Numbered from the stretch's first letter, positions 8,528-18,740 are shown. The stretch: DNA of 64,000 bases from UBA6136 sp964386975 (GCA_964386975.1 CAYLUS010000002.1:1-64000); one strand, 5' to 3'. The notes: generated from the sequence alone by a model not told the origin. Numbers and translations: made by a program.

Positions 8528-11500
8528 CTACGGGATTTTGTCTCTGCTTCGAGTTGCGCGAAGGCCTCAGCCATTCGTTTGGCGGAGACCGGTACAGCGG
8601 TCTTGAGTTGCTGCGCAAAAAGCGAGACGCGAAATTCTTCAAGTTGCCACCTGAATGGCTCCCGCTCCGGCTGGCGGCTGGCCCCGCCGGTTGAAACGGA
8701 TTGCCAGTAGCGATCCATGTATGGCGCGATTTCTTGCAATAGCCGGAAGTCCTTCTGGGGATCCTGAGGGGCCTTTTGCAGCCGGTGGAGGATGGCCTTC
8801 AGGTAGCGGGGATACTCGCTCAGCGCCGCAAACGGAGTGGTAATCAGAAATCCCCGGTACATGAGTAATTGCAACTGCTTTTCGACATCGGTCTTGAGGG
8901 CGCCTGCCGGAAGACCATTAAGAAGCGGTTTCAACTGCACAAACTCCTGGAAGAGCCGCTGAATCCCCTTGAGCAGGCGATCCGCCTCCATCATCAGATG
9001 GACCCGTCCTGCCTTCAAGCACTGATCAAATGCCTCCGCATCCCGGATTTTCTCCGGACAGTCAAGAAACGCCATCATGATCAAGCGGTCGATCATGTCC
9101 TCCTTCAACACACGATCCTCTGTCATGACCTCATGGGTCATGGGATGCGCCGGCAGACGCACGTAGGCCAGTTCTGCCATTGGATCAACCGAGAAGTGCT
9201 TCCTGAGGTACTTCACATCTTTCGACAGCGCCAGACGAGCCAGACGAACCAGCCCACGCTCATGCTGGATCAAGGCTTGATCCGGGGACTCAAACACGTT
9301 AACGCCTACACTTTGGCCCTCATCAACAACGGCGGGATAACCAAAAACCCGCTTGCCTTCCAACTCACCGTCAAAGATCTTAGGCACAGGCCCGAAGGTC
9401 CATTGGAGACATTTCGTTTCAAGGAACGCCTTGCTGGCAATCACCTTGAAGTTTTCGCCAGCGTCTTTTTGATGGCGGGCCTTGAGTTGCTCCAGATCAC
9501 GCGAACGATCCATGATCGTTTGGTTTTCGTCGATGAGAGCAAAATTCACCTTGAGATGATCAGGAACCAGTTCCTCCCGAAATGCCGTGGGTGAAACTGC
9601 AATCCCGCCTGTTCGTTTGAGGGCCCACGACAGTCGCTCATGGAGTTTACCCTCACCAAAGTCCAGCATCGGCAAGACCCGATCCGCATGCTCTGGAACC
9701 GGCACAAAATGAATACGAAGCGTCTTGGGCAAGCACTTGATCAGCGCGATCAGCTTTTCTCTCAGCATGCCCGGCACCAGCCAGTGAAAGGGTTCGGGAT
9801 CCAAGGTATTGAGAAGATGAATGGGTATCAGTGCTGTGACCCCATCGTCCTCATGGCCCGGTTCGAACCGATAGCGAAGGTCGACTCTCAAGGGACCTAC
9901 CTGGATAAAGTCTGGAAAGTTGGCTTGGTCTAGGGATTCATCGACGCGGGCAGTAATGTCGTTTTCGGTGAGCGTGAGAAGCGCCGGATTTTGCGCCTCG
10001 GCGCCCTTTCGCCATTTCTCAAAGGTAACCCCACTAACGACCGTCTCTGGAATCCGGGCGTCAAAGAAATCAAAGAGCCAGGCCTCATCAACCAAAAGAT
10101 CGACCCGCCGGCCTTTCTGCTGAAGATAATCCGCCGCCTCAAGCAGACGAAGATTGCTCTCGAAAAAAGGGGCTCGACTATCGTAGTCCATCAACACCAA
10201 GGCATGCCGAATAAATAGCGTTCGGGCTTCCTTGGGGTCAACCCGCTCATAGGGGATCTTGCGACCGGATTGTATGGTGAGTCCAAACAGTTGTGTCCTC
10301 TCATGCACTGCGACTCTCGCCGCTTTACGCTCCCAGTGTGGCTCGTAGTATTGATAGCGGACCAGATGCCGCCCCACCCGTTCAATCCATTCAGGCTCGA
10401 GTTTGGCCACCGTCCGGGCATAAACACGGCTGGTCTCAACTTGCTCTGCAGCAACCAGCCACTTTGGCTTTACCTTGAATAAGAAAGAGCCAGGATGGAT
10501 GAACAGCTTACCTCCGCGGGTTCCGGTGTACTCGTTTTGCTCCTGACGAAGACAAATGTGGGACAAAAGACCCGACAGGAGCGCACGATGGATTTCAGGG
10601 TAACCCGCTGCAACCATGTTCGGCTTCAGCGCCAACTCACCCTTGATGACATCCATCACCTGCCCATGAATGTCATGCCATTCGCGCATCCTGACATAGT
10701 TCAGATAGGAGGCCTTTGCATACTGGCGGAGTTTGGCATTGGACAGATGCTGGCGTTGCTCCTCAAAGTCATTCCACAACTTTAATAAGGCCAAAAAATC
10801 GGACTGATCGTCCTTGAAGCGCGCATGCTTCTGATCGGCTTGTGCGCTTTTTTCCAGCGGGCGCTCGCGAGGGTCTACCACGCTGAGCGCTGAAACGATG
10901 ATGGCAATTTCTGTAAGACACCCTTCCTCCGCCGCTGCAAGAATCATCCGTCCCAATCGAGGATCAAGAGGCAGTTTGGAAAGCCGCTGACCGATGGTGG
11001 TCAACTTGAATCGCTCATCGAGCGCATTCAGTTCCTGAAGCGTCTTCAGACCATCCCTCACCATCCTTTCATCCGGCGGCTCCAGGAAAGGGAACCTTGA
11101 AATATCACCCAGCTTGAGGGCATGCATCTTCAAAATTACGGCCGCAAGGTTGGTTCTGAGAATCTCAGGGTCGGTGAAATCCGGCCGATTCAGAAAATCT
11201 TGTTCACTGTATAGCCGTATCGCAATGCCTGGACCCAGACGACCGCAGCGGCCGGAGCGTTGATTGGCCGATGCTTTTGAGATCGGCTCGATCGGCAGCC
11301 GCTGAAGACGACTTCGGTGCGAATAGCGGCTGATCCGGGCTTTCCCAGTATCAATCACGGAGCGGATACCTGGAACCGTCAAGGAGGTCTCGGCCACATT
11401 GGTCGCAAGCACAATTCGGCGTTGCCCCTGCGGCTTGAACACTTTCTCCTGTTCAGACTGCGATAAACGGGCAAACAAAGGCAGCACCTCGCAGCGCGCG

Positions 11501-12447
11501 CCATGATGTTTCCTTAAAAGCTCCGCAGTTTCACGAATCTCACGCTCACCGCTAAGGAAGACCAGGATGTCTCCCGGCTCCTCGCGCCAGAGTTCATCCA
11601 CTGCATCGAGGATTGCTGCCTGCTCAATAGAGTCGGTTTCGTCCTCCTCCGCTTCATCACGAAAATCAGGGGGCCGATACCTGATTTCGACCGGAAAAGT
11701 CCGACCCGAGACGTTCAGCACAGGGGCCCCATGAAAGTGCCTGGAAAACCGATCCGAGTCGATCGTTGCTGACGTGATAATGACCTTAAGATCGGGTCGC
11801 TTGGGTAACAGCCAGTGAATGTATCCCAGCAGAAAATCGATGTTGAGGCTGCGTTCATGTGCCTCATCAACGATTAAGGTGTCATAGGCACTCAGATACG
11901 GATCCTGCTGTGTTTCAGCCAGCAAAATACCATCTGTCATCAGCTTGATTAGGGCCTCTGGTCGAGTCTGATCCTGAAAACGCACCTTGTAGCCGACCGT
12001 CTGTCCGGTCTTTTCTCCCAGTTCCTCAGCAATCCGGGCAGCCACCGTCCGGGCAGCGATCCGGCGTGGCTGGGTATGACCTATCCATCCGGAGGCTCCG
12101 CGACCGGCCTCAAGGCACAATTTCGGGAGCTGTGTCGTTTTTCCCGAACCGGTCTCACCACAAACGACGATCACCTGATGGTCAATCAAGGCGGCAAGAA
12201 TGTCTTCCTTGCGCTCGCTAACCGGAAGCTCCGGATAGTCAAAATGGGGCACGGAGGCTTTTCTAGAGAGGAATATTGACCTTGAGATCTCCATCCGCGC
12301 CACGAGGTCAGCCAGATGTTGGTGATTGGCGGTGGCATCCCCGGATACCCCTTTTGCCAATCGATCAAGCTGTTGCTTGAAACGGTGGCGATCTCGACTC
12401 AGGCACTCCTGAAGTTGCGCCCGGAGTTGTTTAGGGTCATGGAACAT
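8524..12447 (-). CDS. hrpA: ATP-dependent RNA helicase HrpA (DEAH box)
   Basis: DEAH-box helicase; in E. coli HrpA acts in mRNA processing and in rescuing stalled ribosomes. About 1,307 residues from the ATG at 12447 (E. coli 1,300). Walker A GETGSGKTTQ lies near residue 97, followed by DEAHERS and SATIDSDRF, then QRSGRCGRLGPG (motif VI), and the long HrpA-specific C-terminal region. An in-frame TTG at 12501 would add 18 residues. I prefer the ATG because the E. coli-like N-terminal alignment (RDRHRF) begins shortly after it. Divergent from mutL. Confidence 0.95.
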   Translation of the reverse strand: MFHDPKQLRAQLQECLSRDRHRFKQQLDRLAKGVSGDATANHQHLADLVARMEISRSIFLSRKASVPHFDYPELPVSERKEDILAALIDHQVIVVCGETGSGKTTQLPKLCLEAGRGASGWIGHTQPRRIAARTVAARIAEELGEKTGQTVGYKVRFQDQTRPEALIKLMTDGILLAETQQDPYLSAYDTLIVDEAHERSLNIDFLLGYIHWLLPKRPDLKVIITSATIDSDRFSRHFHGAPVLNVSGRTFPVEIRYRPPDFRDEAEEDETDSIEQAAILDAVDELWREEPGDILVFLSGEREIRETAELLRKHHGARCEVLPLFARLSQSEQEKVFKPQGQRRIVLATNVAETSLTVPGIRSVIDTGKARISRYSHRSRLQRLPIEPISKASANQRSGRCGRLGPGIAIRLYSEQDFLNRPDFTDPEILRTNLAAVILKMHALKLGDISRFPFLEPPDERMVRDGLKTLQELNALDERFKLTTIGQRLSKLPLDPRLGRMILAAAEEGCLTEIAIIVSALSVVDPRERPLEKSAQADQKHARFKDDQSDFLALLKLWNDFEEQRQHLSNAKLRQYAKASYLNYVRMREWHDIHGQVMDVIKGELALKPNMVAAGYPEIHRALLSGLLSHICLRQEQNEYTGTRGGKLFIHPGSFLFKVKPKWLVAAEQVETSRVYARTVAKLEPEWIERVGRHLVRYQYYEPHWERKAARVAVHERTQLFGLTIQSGRKIPYERVDPKEARTLFIRHALVLMDYDSRAPFFESNLRLLEAADYLQQKGRRVDLLVDEAWLFDFFDARIPETVVSGVTFEKWRKGAEAQNPALLTLTENDITARVDESLDQANFPDFIQVGPLRVDLRYRFEPGHEDDGVTALIPIHLLNTLDPEPFHWLVPGMLREKLIALIKCLPKTLRIHFVPVPEHADRVLPMLDFGEGKLHERLSWALKRTGGIAVSPTAFREELVPDHLKVNFALIDENQTIMDRSRDLEQLKARHQKDAGENFKVIASKAFLETKCLQWTFGPVPKIFDGELEGKRVFGYPAVVDEGQSVGVNVFESPDQALIQHERGLVRLARLALSKDVKYLRKHFSVDPMAELAYVRLPAHPMTHEVMTEDRVLKEDMIDRLIMMAFLDCPEKIRDAEAFDQCLKAGRVHLMMEADRLLKGIQRLFQEFVQLKPLLNGLPAGALKTDVEKQLQLLMYRGFLITTPFAALSEYPRYLKAILHRLQKAPQDPQKDFRLLQEIAPYMDRYWQSVSTGGASRQPEREPFRWQLEEFRVSLFAQQLKTAVPVSAKRMAEAFAQLEAETKSRS

Positions 12448-12563
12448 AGCCAAAGCGTATCGATCAAGCGGAGGGATAATTTGGCTTGGCAGATGAGCCA
12501 AGCTGCATGTTTCAGACTCGTTGAATAAGACTCAAATGTAGTCCATTCGTTCTAGAATGCACT

Positions 12564-14396
12564 ATGCCTATTCAAATCCTGCCACCACAGCTTATCAATC
12601 AGATTGCCGCGGGCGAGGTAGTGGAAAGGCCTGCATCTGCCCTCAAGGAACTTCTGGAAAATGCACTGGACGCCGGCGCCAGCCATGTTGACATCGAAGT
12701 CGAGCAAGGTGGCCTGCGACTGCTGCGGATTCGAGACAATGGTAGCGGAATCGAAAGGGATGAGTTGCAACTGGCCTTATCTCGTCACGCGACCAGCAAA
12801 ATTTCAAGCCTTGAGGATCTTGAACGCGTCATTAGCATGGGGTTTCGTGGTGAAGCGCTGCCAAGCATCAGTTCCGTCTCGCGTTTGATTCTGACTTCTC
12901 GCAAAGCAGGTGATAAACATGCATGGCAGATCAGCACCGATGGCGGCGAAACGGTGTTTGACCTCAAGCCCGCCTCCCATCCGGAGGGAACGACCGTTGA
13001 GGTGCGCGATCTTTTCTACAACACACCCGCACGCAGAAAGTTTCTGCGCTCTGAGAAGACCGAATTCCAGCACATTGAAACGCTGGTTCGTCGTATGGCA
13101 CTGGCAAGACCTGATGTTGGAATTTCGCTTAGCCATAATCAAAGGGAGATCCTAAACCTCCAAGCCGCAGCGAATCGCTCGGATATTGAGCAGCGTTTGG
13201 GTCTTCTTCTCGGCGATGGATTTCTCGAGCAGGCAATCCCGCTGGATTATTCCGCCATGGGGTACAGCCTTCGGGGTTGGGTCGGGCTTCCCACCTACTC
13301 CCGAGGGCAGCCGGATCAACAATATTTTTATGTCAATGACCGGCTGGTGAGAGACAAACTCGTTGCCGTTGCTATTCGGCAGGCCTATCAGGATGTTCTC
13401 TATCACGGTCGTCATCCTGTTTATGTGCTGCATCTGAACCTGGATCCCTCCGAGGTCGATGTGAATGCACATCCGACCAAAATGGAGGTCAGATTCAGGG
13501 AAGCACGGGCAATTCATGACTTCCTCTTCAGCGGAATCCATCGATCATTGGGTCAGTCTATTGCCGGCAGGCAAACCACGATTGAGAACGCTCAACCGGA
13601 CATCCCAATGGACCAAGCAGGTATGGGGTTTGAGCAAAGGGTGACCGCGCCGGATTCAAGACCGGGATATTCTCATCAACCTCATTCTCGCCCCCCCCGA
13701 CAAACGGCACTTCCTTTGAGTGTTGATGATGCGTTAGCCACCTATGGGGCACTACTAAACGCGCCAGCAACTCCAGAAACAGTGGCGCCCAGTGATCCAA
13801 ACGGAGCTGAGATGCCTCCGCTGGGGTATGCAAAAGCCCATATTCACGGTGCTTTCATCGTCGCTGAAAACGTGCAGGGCCTCATTCTGGTTGACGCTCA
13901 TGCCGCCCATGAGCGCTGCACCTTCGAGAGATTGAGACAGGCACAGAGTCAAGGGCGGATCCCCTCTCAAACCCTGTTGCTGCCCCTTTCGATCCACGTC
14001 ACTGAGGTAGAGGCCGAACTGGCCATGGAGCATGCCGAATCACTCGATCGCCTGGGATTGCACCTGCAACGGGTCGGCCCTACCACCTTGGTCATCAAGG
14101 GCTTGCCTGCCCCGATCCCCTCCACAAAAGGGCTAGAACTCGTGAGGGATCTTTTGTCTGACCTCTCATTTATCGGGCAAAGCCGGCGATTGGAAATGCA
14201 TCTGGATCAGATTCTTGCCTCGATGGCCTGTCATGCTTCGGTCAGGGCGAACCGGACTCTGTCCATCCCTGAAATGAACGCGCTTTTGAGGGAGATGGAG
14301 GCTACCGATCGGAGTGGCCAATGCAACCATGGCCGCCCGACCTGGGTTCAGCTGAGCTTGAAGGAACTCGACAGCTTGTTCCTCAGGGGTCGATAA
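12564..14396 (+). CDS. mutL: DNA mismatch repair protein MutL
   Basis: GHKL ATPase that links MutS mismatch recognition to downstream strand removal. The 610-residue product (615 in E. coli) starts MPIQILPPQLINQIAAGEVVERPAS-like. It has LLENALDAGA with the catalytic Glu, DNGSGI, and GFRGEALPSI (MutL signature DNA-binding/ATPase loop). The C-terminal dimerisation domain (about 420-610) ends NHGRPTW. No DQHAAER-x-E endonuclease motif is seen (the matching site reads DAHAAHER), so endonuclease activity is doubtful, as in E. coli. tRNA-Ser follows 64 bases downstream. Confidence 0.96.
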   Translation: MPIQILPPQLINQIAAGEVVERPASALKELLENALDAGASHVDIEVEQGGLRLLRIRDNGSGIERDELQLALSRHATSKISSLEDLERVISMGFRGEALPSISSVSRLILTSRKAGDKHAWQISTDGGETVFDLKPASHPEGTTVEVRDLFYNTPARRKFLRSEKTEFQHIETLVRRMALARPDVGISLSHNQREILNLQAAANRSDIEQRLGLLLGDGFLEQAIPLDYSAMGYSLRGWVGLPTYSRGQPDQQYFYVNDRLVRDKLVAVAIRQAYQDVLYHGRHPVYVLHLNLDPSEVDVNAHPTKMEVRFREARAIHDFLFSGIHRSLGQSIAGRQTTIENAQPDIPMDQAGMGFEQRVTAPDSRPGYSHQPHSRPPRQTALPLSVDDALATYGALLNAPATPETVAPSDPNGAEMPPLGYAKAHIHGAFIVAENVQGLILVDAHAAHERCTFERLRQAQSQGRIPSQTLLLPLSIHVTEVEAELAMEHAESLDRLGLHLQRVGPTTLVIKGLPAPIPSTKGLELVRDLLSDLSFIGQSRRLEMHLDQILASMACHASVRANRTLSIPEMNALLREMEATDRSGQCNHGRPTWVQLSLKELDSLFLRGR

Positions 14397-14460
14397 AGTG
14401 TTCTGCCTCTGAGAGATGGCACCACTTATCTGCATTTAGTGTTAATATTATCGGCTAACC

Positions 14461-14548
14461 GGAGAGGTGGCCGAGTGGTCGAAGGCGCACGACTGGAAAT
14501 CGTGTATACGGCAACGTATCGAGGGTTCGAATCCCTCTCTCTCCGCCA
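14461..14548 (+). tRNA. tRNA-Ser (anticodon GGA)
   Basis: An 88-base tRNA with encoded CCA. The acceptor arm GGAGAGG (14461-14467) pairs with TCTCTCC before the discriminator G and CCA (14546-14548), with one G-U pair. The anticodon GGA is at 14495-14497 in the loop ACTGGAAAT. A long variable arm precedes the T-arm GAGGGTTCGAATCCCTC, as expected for a class II serine tRNA. It marks the left boundary of the accessory-looking block reaching to 24172. Confidence 0.97.
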
Positions 14549-15093
14549 GTTTTATCGATAAATCAGGTGCTTAGGCGCTTTTTGAAAGCATCGATATCCA
14601 GCCAAACGAGGCCTCTTCAGGGCTTGGCAGTAAGGTTTTCAAACCCTCATGGAGCCCGATCCCATTTTTGCAGGGAGAGATCAGAAAAGGGATTGAGCCA
14701 TCAATCACAAAAGAAAGCTGGCATTTGGGCGCTTATGGATTTTTCAGCACCTTGATTCTGGGGTTAAACGACAGGGGCAACTCGCAAGCCCCCCCCCAAG
14801 AATACCTGGACAAAGCTGTTCAGCATCGAAATCCGAATTGATAGAGGAAGCAGTTTAGGGCTCACCTTGGCCGATGCCCGGGGTGCTGAATCCGACCGCT
14901 TGTAAAGGCTTTTCTGGTTGACGAGTCCAATCGGTGTTTTAACCACTGATCTCAAAGGGTTGATGCACCGGCAAAAAAATGCGCCCGACCAGCATAACCC
15001 CCCAATGCTGAGGTTCAGCGCATTGGTTTTGAGGGTATACACTGCATACAACGCTCGGTAATAGCGCTTGAGGCTGAGCTTTTGGCGGACCCC
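14549..15093. other. Gene-poor stretch between tRNA-Ser and serine hydrolase
   Basis: I see no recognisable gene here beyond the weak terminator near its start. A 95-codon open frame on the minus strand (14764-15051) encodes a protein rich in Ser, Leu and Cys that matches no family I know, and has no clear ribosome site. A run of nine C bases lies near 14791. The stretch may be decayed sequence next to a tRNA gene. Confidence 0.5.
14565..14583 (+). terminator. Weak terminator after tRNA-Ser
   Basis: A six-base stem (AGGTGC with GCGCTT, two G-U pairs) and a TTAG loop is followed by TTTTT, 16 bases after the tRNA CCA. The short wobble-containing stem makes this a modest candidate. Confidence 0.4.
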
Positions 15094-16266
15094 TCAGTGC
15101 GAGAAAAATTGAGGCAACGCGTCTACGATCTTTTCAAATGTCCGTGTGGCAACAGACATGTCAAGAGATGACCCATTTGCCAGAACCACCACCACCGCCC
15201 CCCTCTTCGTGTCGTAAGATAAAAACGCTTGTGCTCCGAAGATAGCCCCAGTGTGGGAGTAGCTTGTAATCCTGCCCGATCGCCGATCCCTCATGACTAT
15301 GACTCCAAGACAGTAGCGCGCTGAAGAATTCGGGTCGTTACCATTAATCTCTGGACCGCATGATTCTCCCCTTAGAGTCTGCATTCTTGAACCCAAAATA
15401 CCCCTGCCCGTCCCAAGGGCAATCGCCCAACGATGAGCATCATCAAGCGTTGAAGCGACACCGCCCGCTGCCCATGCCTCCGACGTGCTCCACTGGGTGG
15501 TATCGATCAGCCGGTCCGAGACTTCGTCGGCATAGTAAAGATGGGTAAAGGGAGCCCTGAGCCCGCCGCGTTGAGCAAGAAAGGTTCGGCGCATACCAAG
15601 AGGCCTAAAAAGACGTTCACTCAGGAGCCTTTCGTAGCGCTTTCCGGTTACTTTTTCAGCAATCTCACCCAAGAGAATGGTATTGGTGTTGGAATATGCA
15701 TATTCGCTCCCCGGATCTTGAAACACTCGAGGCAGGGATAATCCGTAAGAGGCAATCAGTTCGTGCTGAAACACAAAATGGGGGTTCCTGACCAGCGTCT
15801 CGGGAAAGCTCCTAAAAAAATATCCTTGAAGGTAATCAGCTATTCCGCTTGTCATGTTGAGTAACATGGCTACAGTAATCTGATCGCCCTCGGGTGCTGA
15901 GGGATACCATTTTGACAGACGGTCATCCAGGGATAGCTTGCCTTCCTCGACCAGCTGCAGGATCAGGCTAGCTGTCATGGTCTTGGTTATTGAACCAATC
16001 GGTTGCTGCATACCAATCCGCATTGGCAGATTGCGCTTAATGTCGGCAAGCCCAAGGGCAATTTTCCACTCGCCATGACCCGGAACCCAGAGTCCGACCT
16101 GGATCCCCGGCGTTTGTCCAGCCCACGCCTGATTGGTAACGGAAATGAGGCTCTCTTTGATCGAATCCTGGCCGGCTTCGGCCCGAATTGAAAAAGTGAT
16201 CATAGACACAACCGCAAGAGCCAGTCGCCGTCCCGCAGGGCCAGAAAACGTAAGCATGGTTATCAT
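15094..16266 (-). CDS. Serine beta-lactamase-like hydrolase / penicillin-binding protein family (class C fold), exported
   Basis: Predicted exported serine hydrolase of the beta-lactamase/D-Ala-D-Ala carboxypeptidase/esterase superfamily. The 390-residue product has an N-terminal signal segment (about 12-31, ending RAEA) and all three motifs of the fold: Ser92-x-x-Lys95 (SITK), Tyr191-Ser-Asn (YSN) and His338-Thr-Gly (HTG). HTG instead of KTG is usual for family esterases and peptidases rather than resistance enzymes. ATG codons at 16266 and 16257 are both possible starts. It stands alone between two gene-poor stretches; the substrate cannot be inferred. Confidence 0.85.
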   Translation of the reverse strand: MITMLTFSGPAGRRLALAVVSMITFSIRAEAGQDSIKESLISVTNQAWAGQTPGIQVGLWVPGHGEWKIALGLADIKRNLPMRIGMQQPIGSITKTMTASLILQLVEEGKLSLDDRLSKWYPSAPEGDQITVAMLLNMTSGIADYLQGYFFRSFPETLVRNPHFVFQHELIASYGLSLPRVFQDPGSEYAYSNTNTILLGEIAEKVTGKRYERLLSERLFRPLGMRRTFLAQRGGLRAPFTHLYYADEVSDRLIDTTQWSTSEAWAAGGVASTLDDAHRWAIALGTGRGILGSRMQTLRGESCGPEINGNDPNSSARYCLGVIVMRDRRSGRITSYSHTGAIFGAQAFLSYDTKRGAVVVVLANGSSLDMSVATRTFEKIVDALPQFFSH

Positions 16267-17244
16267 CGATAGAGTTGATTAAGACAAAATCAAGTTACAA
16301 AGAGGATCCATCAAACCTCAACAAGCCCGAAGATTCCAACAAGGTCCGTCTCCTGTCAAATATAAGTTAATCTAGTGGTTTGATGGTTCTGTGATCCTTG
16401 GTTGATCCGGAGCGCCCTGACCGAAATCAGATCAAGGACGAGTCGCAGCATTCAGTTCTGGAACTCCTAACTCTCTGAGCAAAGAGGTAGTTCTGGGCCT
16501 ATTTCTCTGAAATAAGGCTTGAAGAAGGAAGGCCAGGCCCCCTGCAGGGAGATCTGCACTGTGGTCCTCGATGATCAGGAACTCCTAACTGCCTTCAGCA
16601 TAAACATCACCTCATCACGAAGGGATACAAATCAGTCGGGATCAATTCGGCAATTCTGAGCCTCTGAGAGGCATAGCATTTTGAGCTGGAGATCCCTGCT
16701 TCGATGAGGATGATTGATCGACCGACATTTTGAGCAGGACAGTTTAGTCTTTGAAATTTCGCCAAAGGCGGTCTATTTGGTCGGCATTTTTGTTGAGAGC
16801 ATCCTTTTCCCCTCCCAATAACCTCGCCCAGCTGCCTCATTCAGCCAAGGGACCCCTTTGATTTTCAAGGCTCAGACTAATCTTTAGATCACGCTGCTCT
16901 CGAATCGGTTGCTGATTTCCCTGATGCAGGCCATGACCCCATGCTGTTCAAGCAATCGCCTTCTGTAACTCGCAAGCACCTGTTACTTTCTGCAAGGTTG
17001 GTTCCGCCATAACCGGTTTTCTGGGATTTGGTGGGCAGGCTCTTCGGAGGACTCCTTGCATGAGCATTTTCTGCAGGCTGTCAACACCGAGCCCAACATG
17101 CAGGCGGTTGGGCAAAGAATCCGGATTCCGAAAAAAGGCACCCTCACCATCCTCGAAGGTCCAAAACAAGGGGAGGCTTAGCCGCCCAAGGCCCTTTAAG
17201 CGTGCCAAAACTCAAGGTTCTCTAACAAGGCGAAGGCTCTACAA
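16267..17244. other. Gene-poor stretch of about 980 bases
   Basis: No convincing gene. Short open frames on both strands (for example 16607-16840 and 16948-17208, minus) have no recognisable domain. A 13-base direct repeat GGAACTCCTAACT occurs at 16460-16472 and 16578-16590. Many in-frame stops interrupt otherwise protein-like stretches, which may be remnants of a decayed gene or mobile element, but I cannot name one. The end of the stretch carries the ribosome site of the next gene (AAGG, 8 bases before its ATG). Confidence 0.45.
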
Positions 17245-17769
17245 ATGACAGATGAAAAAACCGATCAACAACGAGAAATGCTCTCTGTTTTCGAGCAACA
17301 TGTTCGGGCAGAGATTGACGGCGACATTGAAACTACGATGTCCACCATGGCATCCCACCCCCACCTCATCAATATCCCAACTCAGATGGGTGGAGTTGGG
17401 CACGAAGGGGTCAAACAGTTCTATATCAACCATCTTGTCGGGAAATTCTTTCCACCAGATATGCAGATGGAGCGTATCTCAATGACCGTCGGCGCAGATC
17501 AAATCGTCGATGAACTCATCATCTCGTTCACGCATACGTGTCCGATTGATTGGATGCTCCCTAATGTGGCTCCGACCCAAAAACGCGTCGAAGTCGCTTT
17601 TGCCGTCATCGTCGGTTTTCATGAGGGCAAGATCACGCACGAGCATATTTATTGGGACCAGGCGAGTGTTCTCGTGCAAATCGGCCTTCTGGACCCCTCC
17701 CATCTTCCGGTAAACGGTGCTGATGGGGCAACGCGCATCCGTTTTGCAAAGCAACTCAAAGCAAACTAA
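17245..17769 (+). CDS. NTF2-like / SnoaL-like domain protein
   Basis: A 174-residue protein with the layout of the NTF2-like superfamily: an N-terminal helix (QREMLSVFEQHVRAEIDGD), then a core with SHPHLINIPTQMGGVGHEGVKQFY and, toward the C-terminus, HEGKITHEHIYWDQASVLVQIGLL. This resembles SnoaL-type ester-cyclase-like proteins that often act on small hydrophobic substrates. No signal peptide is seen. It lies 191 bases upstream of proteorhodopsin on the same strand. A role with carotenoid or retinal metabolism is conceivable but is only suggested by position. The molecular function is unknown. Confidence 0.7.
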   Translation: MTDEKTDQQREMLSVFEQHVRAEIDGDIETTMSTMASHPHLINIPTQMGGVGHEGVKQFYINHLVGKFFPPDMQMERISMTVGADQIVDELIISFTHTCPIDWMLPNVAPTQKRVEVAFAVIVGFHEGKITHEHIYWDQASVLVQIGLLDPSHLPVNGADGATRIRFAKQLKAN

Positions 17770-17960
17770 TCCCATCGTTGCACGAGATTGAGATTCACTC
17801 TCAACAAATGGCGCGAGGCCGTTCAATTTTCCCAATCAAGGCGATTCCATTGAACCTTGGAGAAAGGCCTAGGTCTCATTTTTGGGGCGGGAAAAGATAT
17901 AGCTAATATGTAAATCGCTCCGTAGTAATACGTACAACTACTTTCGAAAGGAGTGTAATA

Positions 17961-18740
17961 ATGTCTCAAAAAAAATTAACGGCAGCAGCCGGATTATTTT
18001 TAGGAACCATCAGCACTGGAGTCCTCGCTGCGAATAGTGTAGTTCTGAAATCTGATGATTTTGTCGGCATCACGTTTTGGTTAATTTCAATGGCACTGGT
18101 TGCAGCCACCGCATTCTTCTTTCTTGAAACCCAGAGGGTTGAAGGGAAATGGAAGACATCGCTCGTAGTATCAGGACTGGTAACCATGGTGGCTGCCGTC
18201 CATTATTTTTATATGCGTGAGGTCTGGATTCAGACGGGTGATACGCCCACCGTTTACCGATACATTGATTGGCTGATTACCGTACCGCTCTTGATGGTGG
18301 AGTTCTACCTGATTCTCGCTGCAATCACCAAAGTTCCCGACGGTGTTTTTTGGCGCCTTATGGCCGGTACCGTCGTTATGCTGGTCAGTGGTTACCTGGG
18401 CGAATCAGGGGTGATCGGACACGGTATCGGCTTCTTCTTCGGCATGCTGGGATGGCTTTATATCATTTATGAAATCTTCTACGGGGAAGCCGGTAAGATC
18501 AATGCTGCTCAGGCATCACCCTCGGTCAAGAAGGCGTTTGAACTCATGCGCTGGATCGTCACCATTGGCTGGTCAATCTACCCGATCGGTTACTTTGTAG
18601 GCTATCTTGCCGGGGTACCTGCTTCATCCAGCATGGCGGGGCTTAATATCGTCTATAACCTTGCTGACGTGGTGAACAAGATTGCCTTTGGCGTGATTAT
18701 ATGGACAGCGGCAACCGCCGAGTCCTTCAAGAAAAATTAG
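17961..18740 (+). CDS. Proteorhodopsin (light-driven proton pump, predicted green-absorbing)
   Basis: Seven-helix retinal protein of 259 residues that pumps protons outward in light. An N-terminal signal-like segment ends VLAA near residue 24. Key residues are His81 (counterion partner), Asp103 (proton acceptor), Thr107 and Glu114 (donor), i.e. the DTE motif of proton pumps, and Lys240 in DVVNK (Schiff base). Leu111 occupies the spectral-tuning site (Leu105 in the reference protein), predicting green absorption. A strong AAGGAG ribosome site lies 7 bases before the ATG. A possible -10 TAATAT at 17904 has only a poor -35. Followed by a hairpin and the retinal-synthesis genes. Confidence 0.97.
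   Translation: MSQKKLTAAAGLFLGTISTGVLAANSVVLKSDDFVGITFWLISMALVAATAFFFLETQRVEGKWKTSLVVSGLVTMVAAVHYFYMREVWIQTGDTPTVYRYIDWLITVPLLMVEFYLILAAITKVPDGVFWRLMAGTVVMLVSGYLGESGVIGHGIGFFFGMLGWLYIIYEIFYGEAGKINAAQASPSVKKAFELMRWIVTIGWSIYPIGYFVGYLAGVPASSSMAGLNIVYNLADVVNKIAFGVIIWTAATAESFKKN

Noticed and set aside
8869..9594. 241-codon open frame opposite hrpA
   Set aside because: hrpA is certain on the other strand and this frame shows no domain.
14788..14797. Poly-C run as a phase-variable tract
   Set aside because: It lies in a stretch without a convincing gene, so no switching target can be named.
15094..16266. Class C beta-lactamase conferring antibiotic resistance
   Set aside because: The third motif is HTG, not KTG, and overall features fit the broad esterase/peptidase branch; resistance cannot be claimed.
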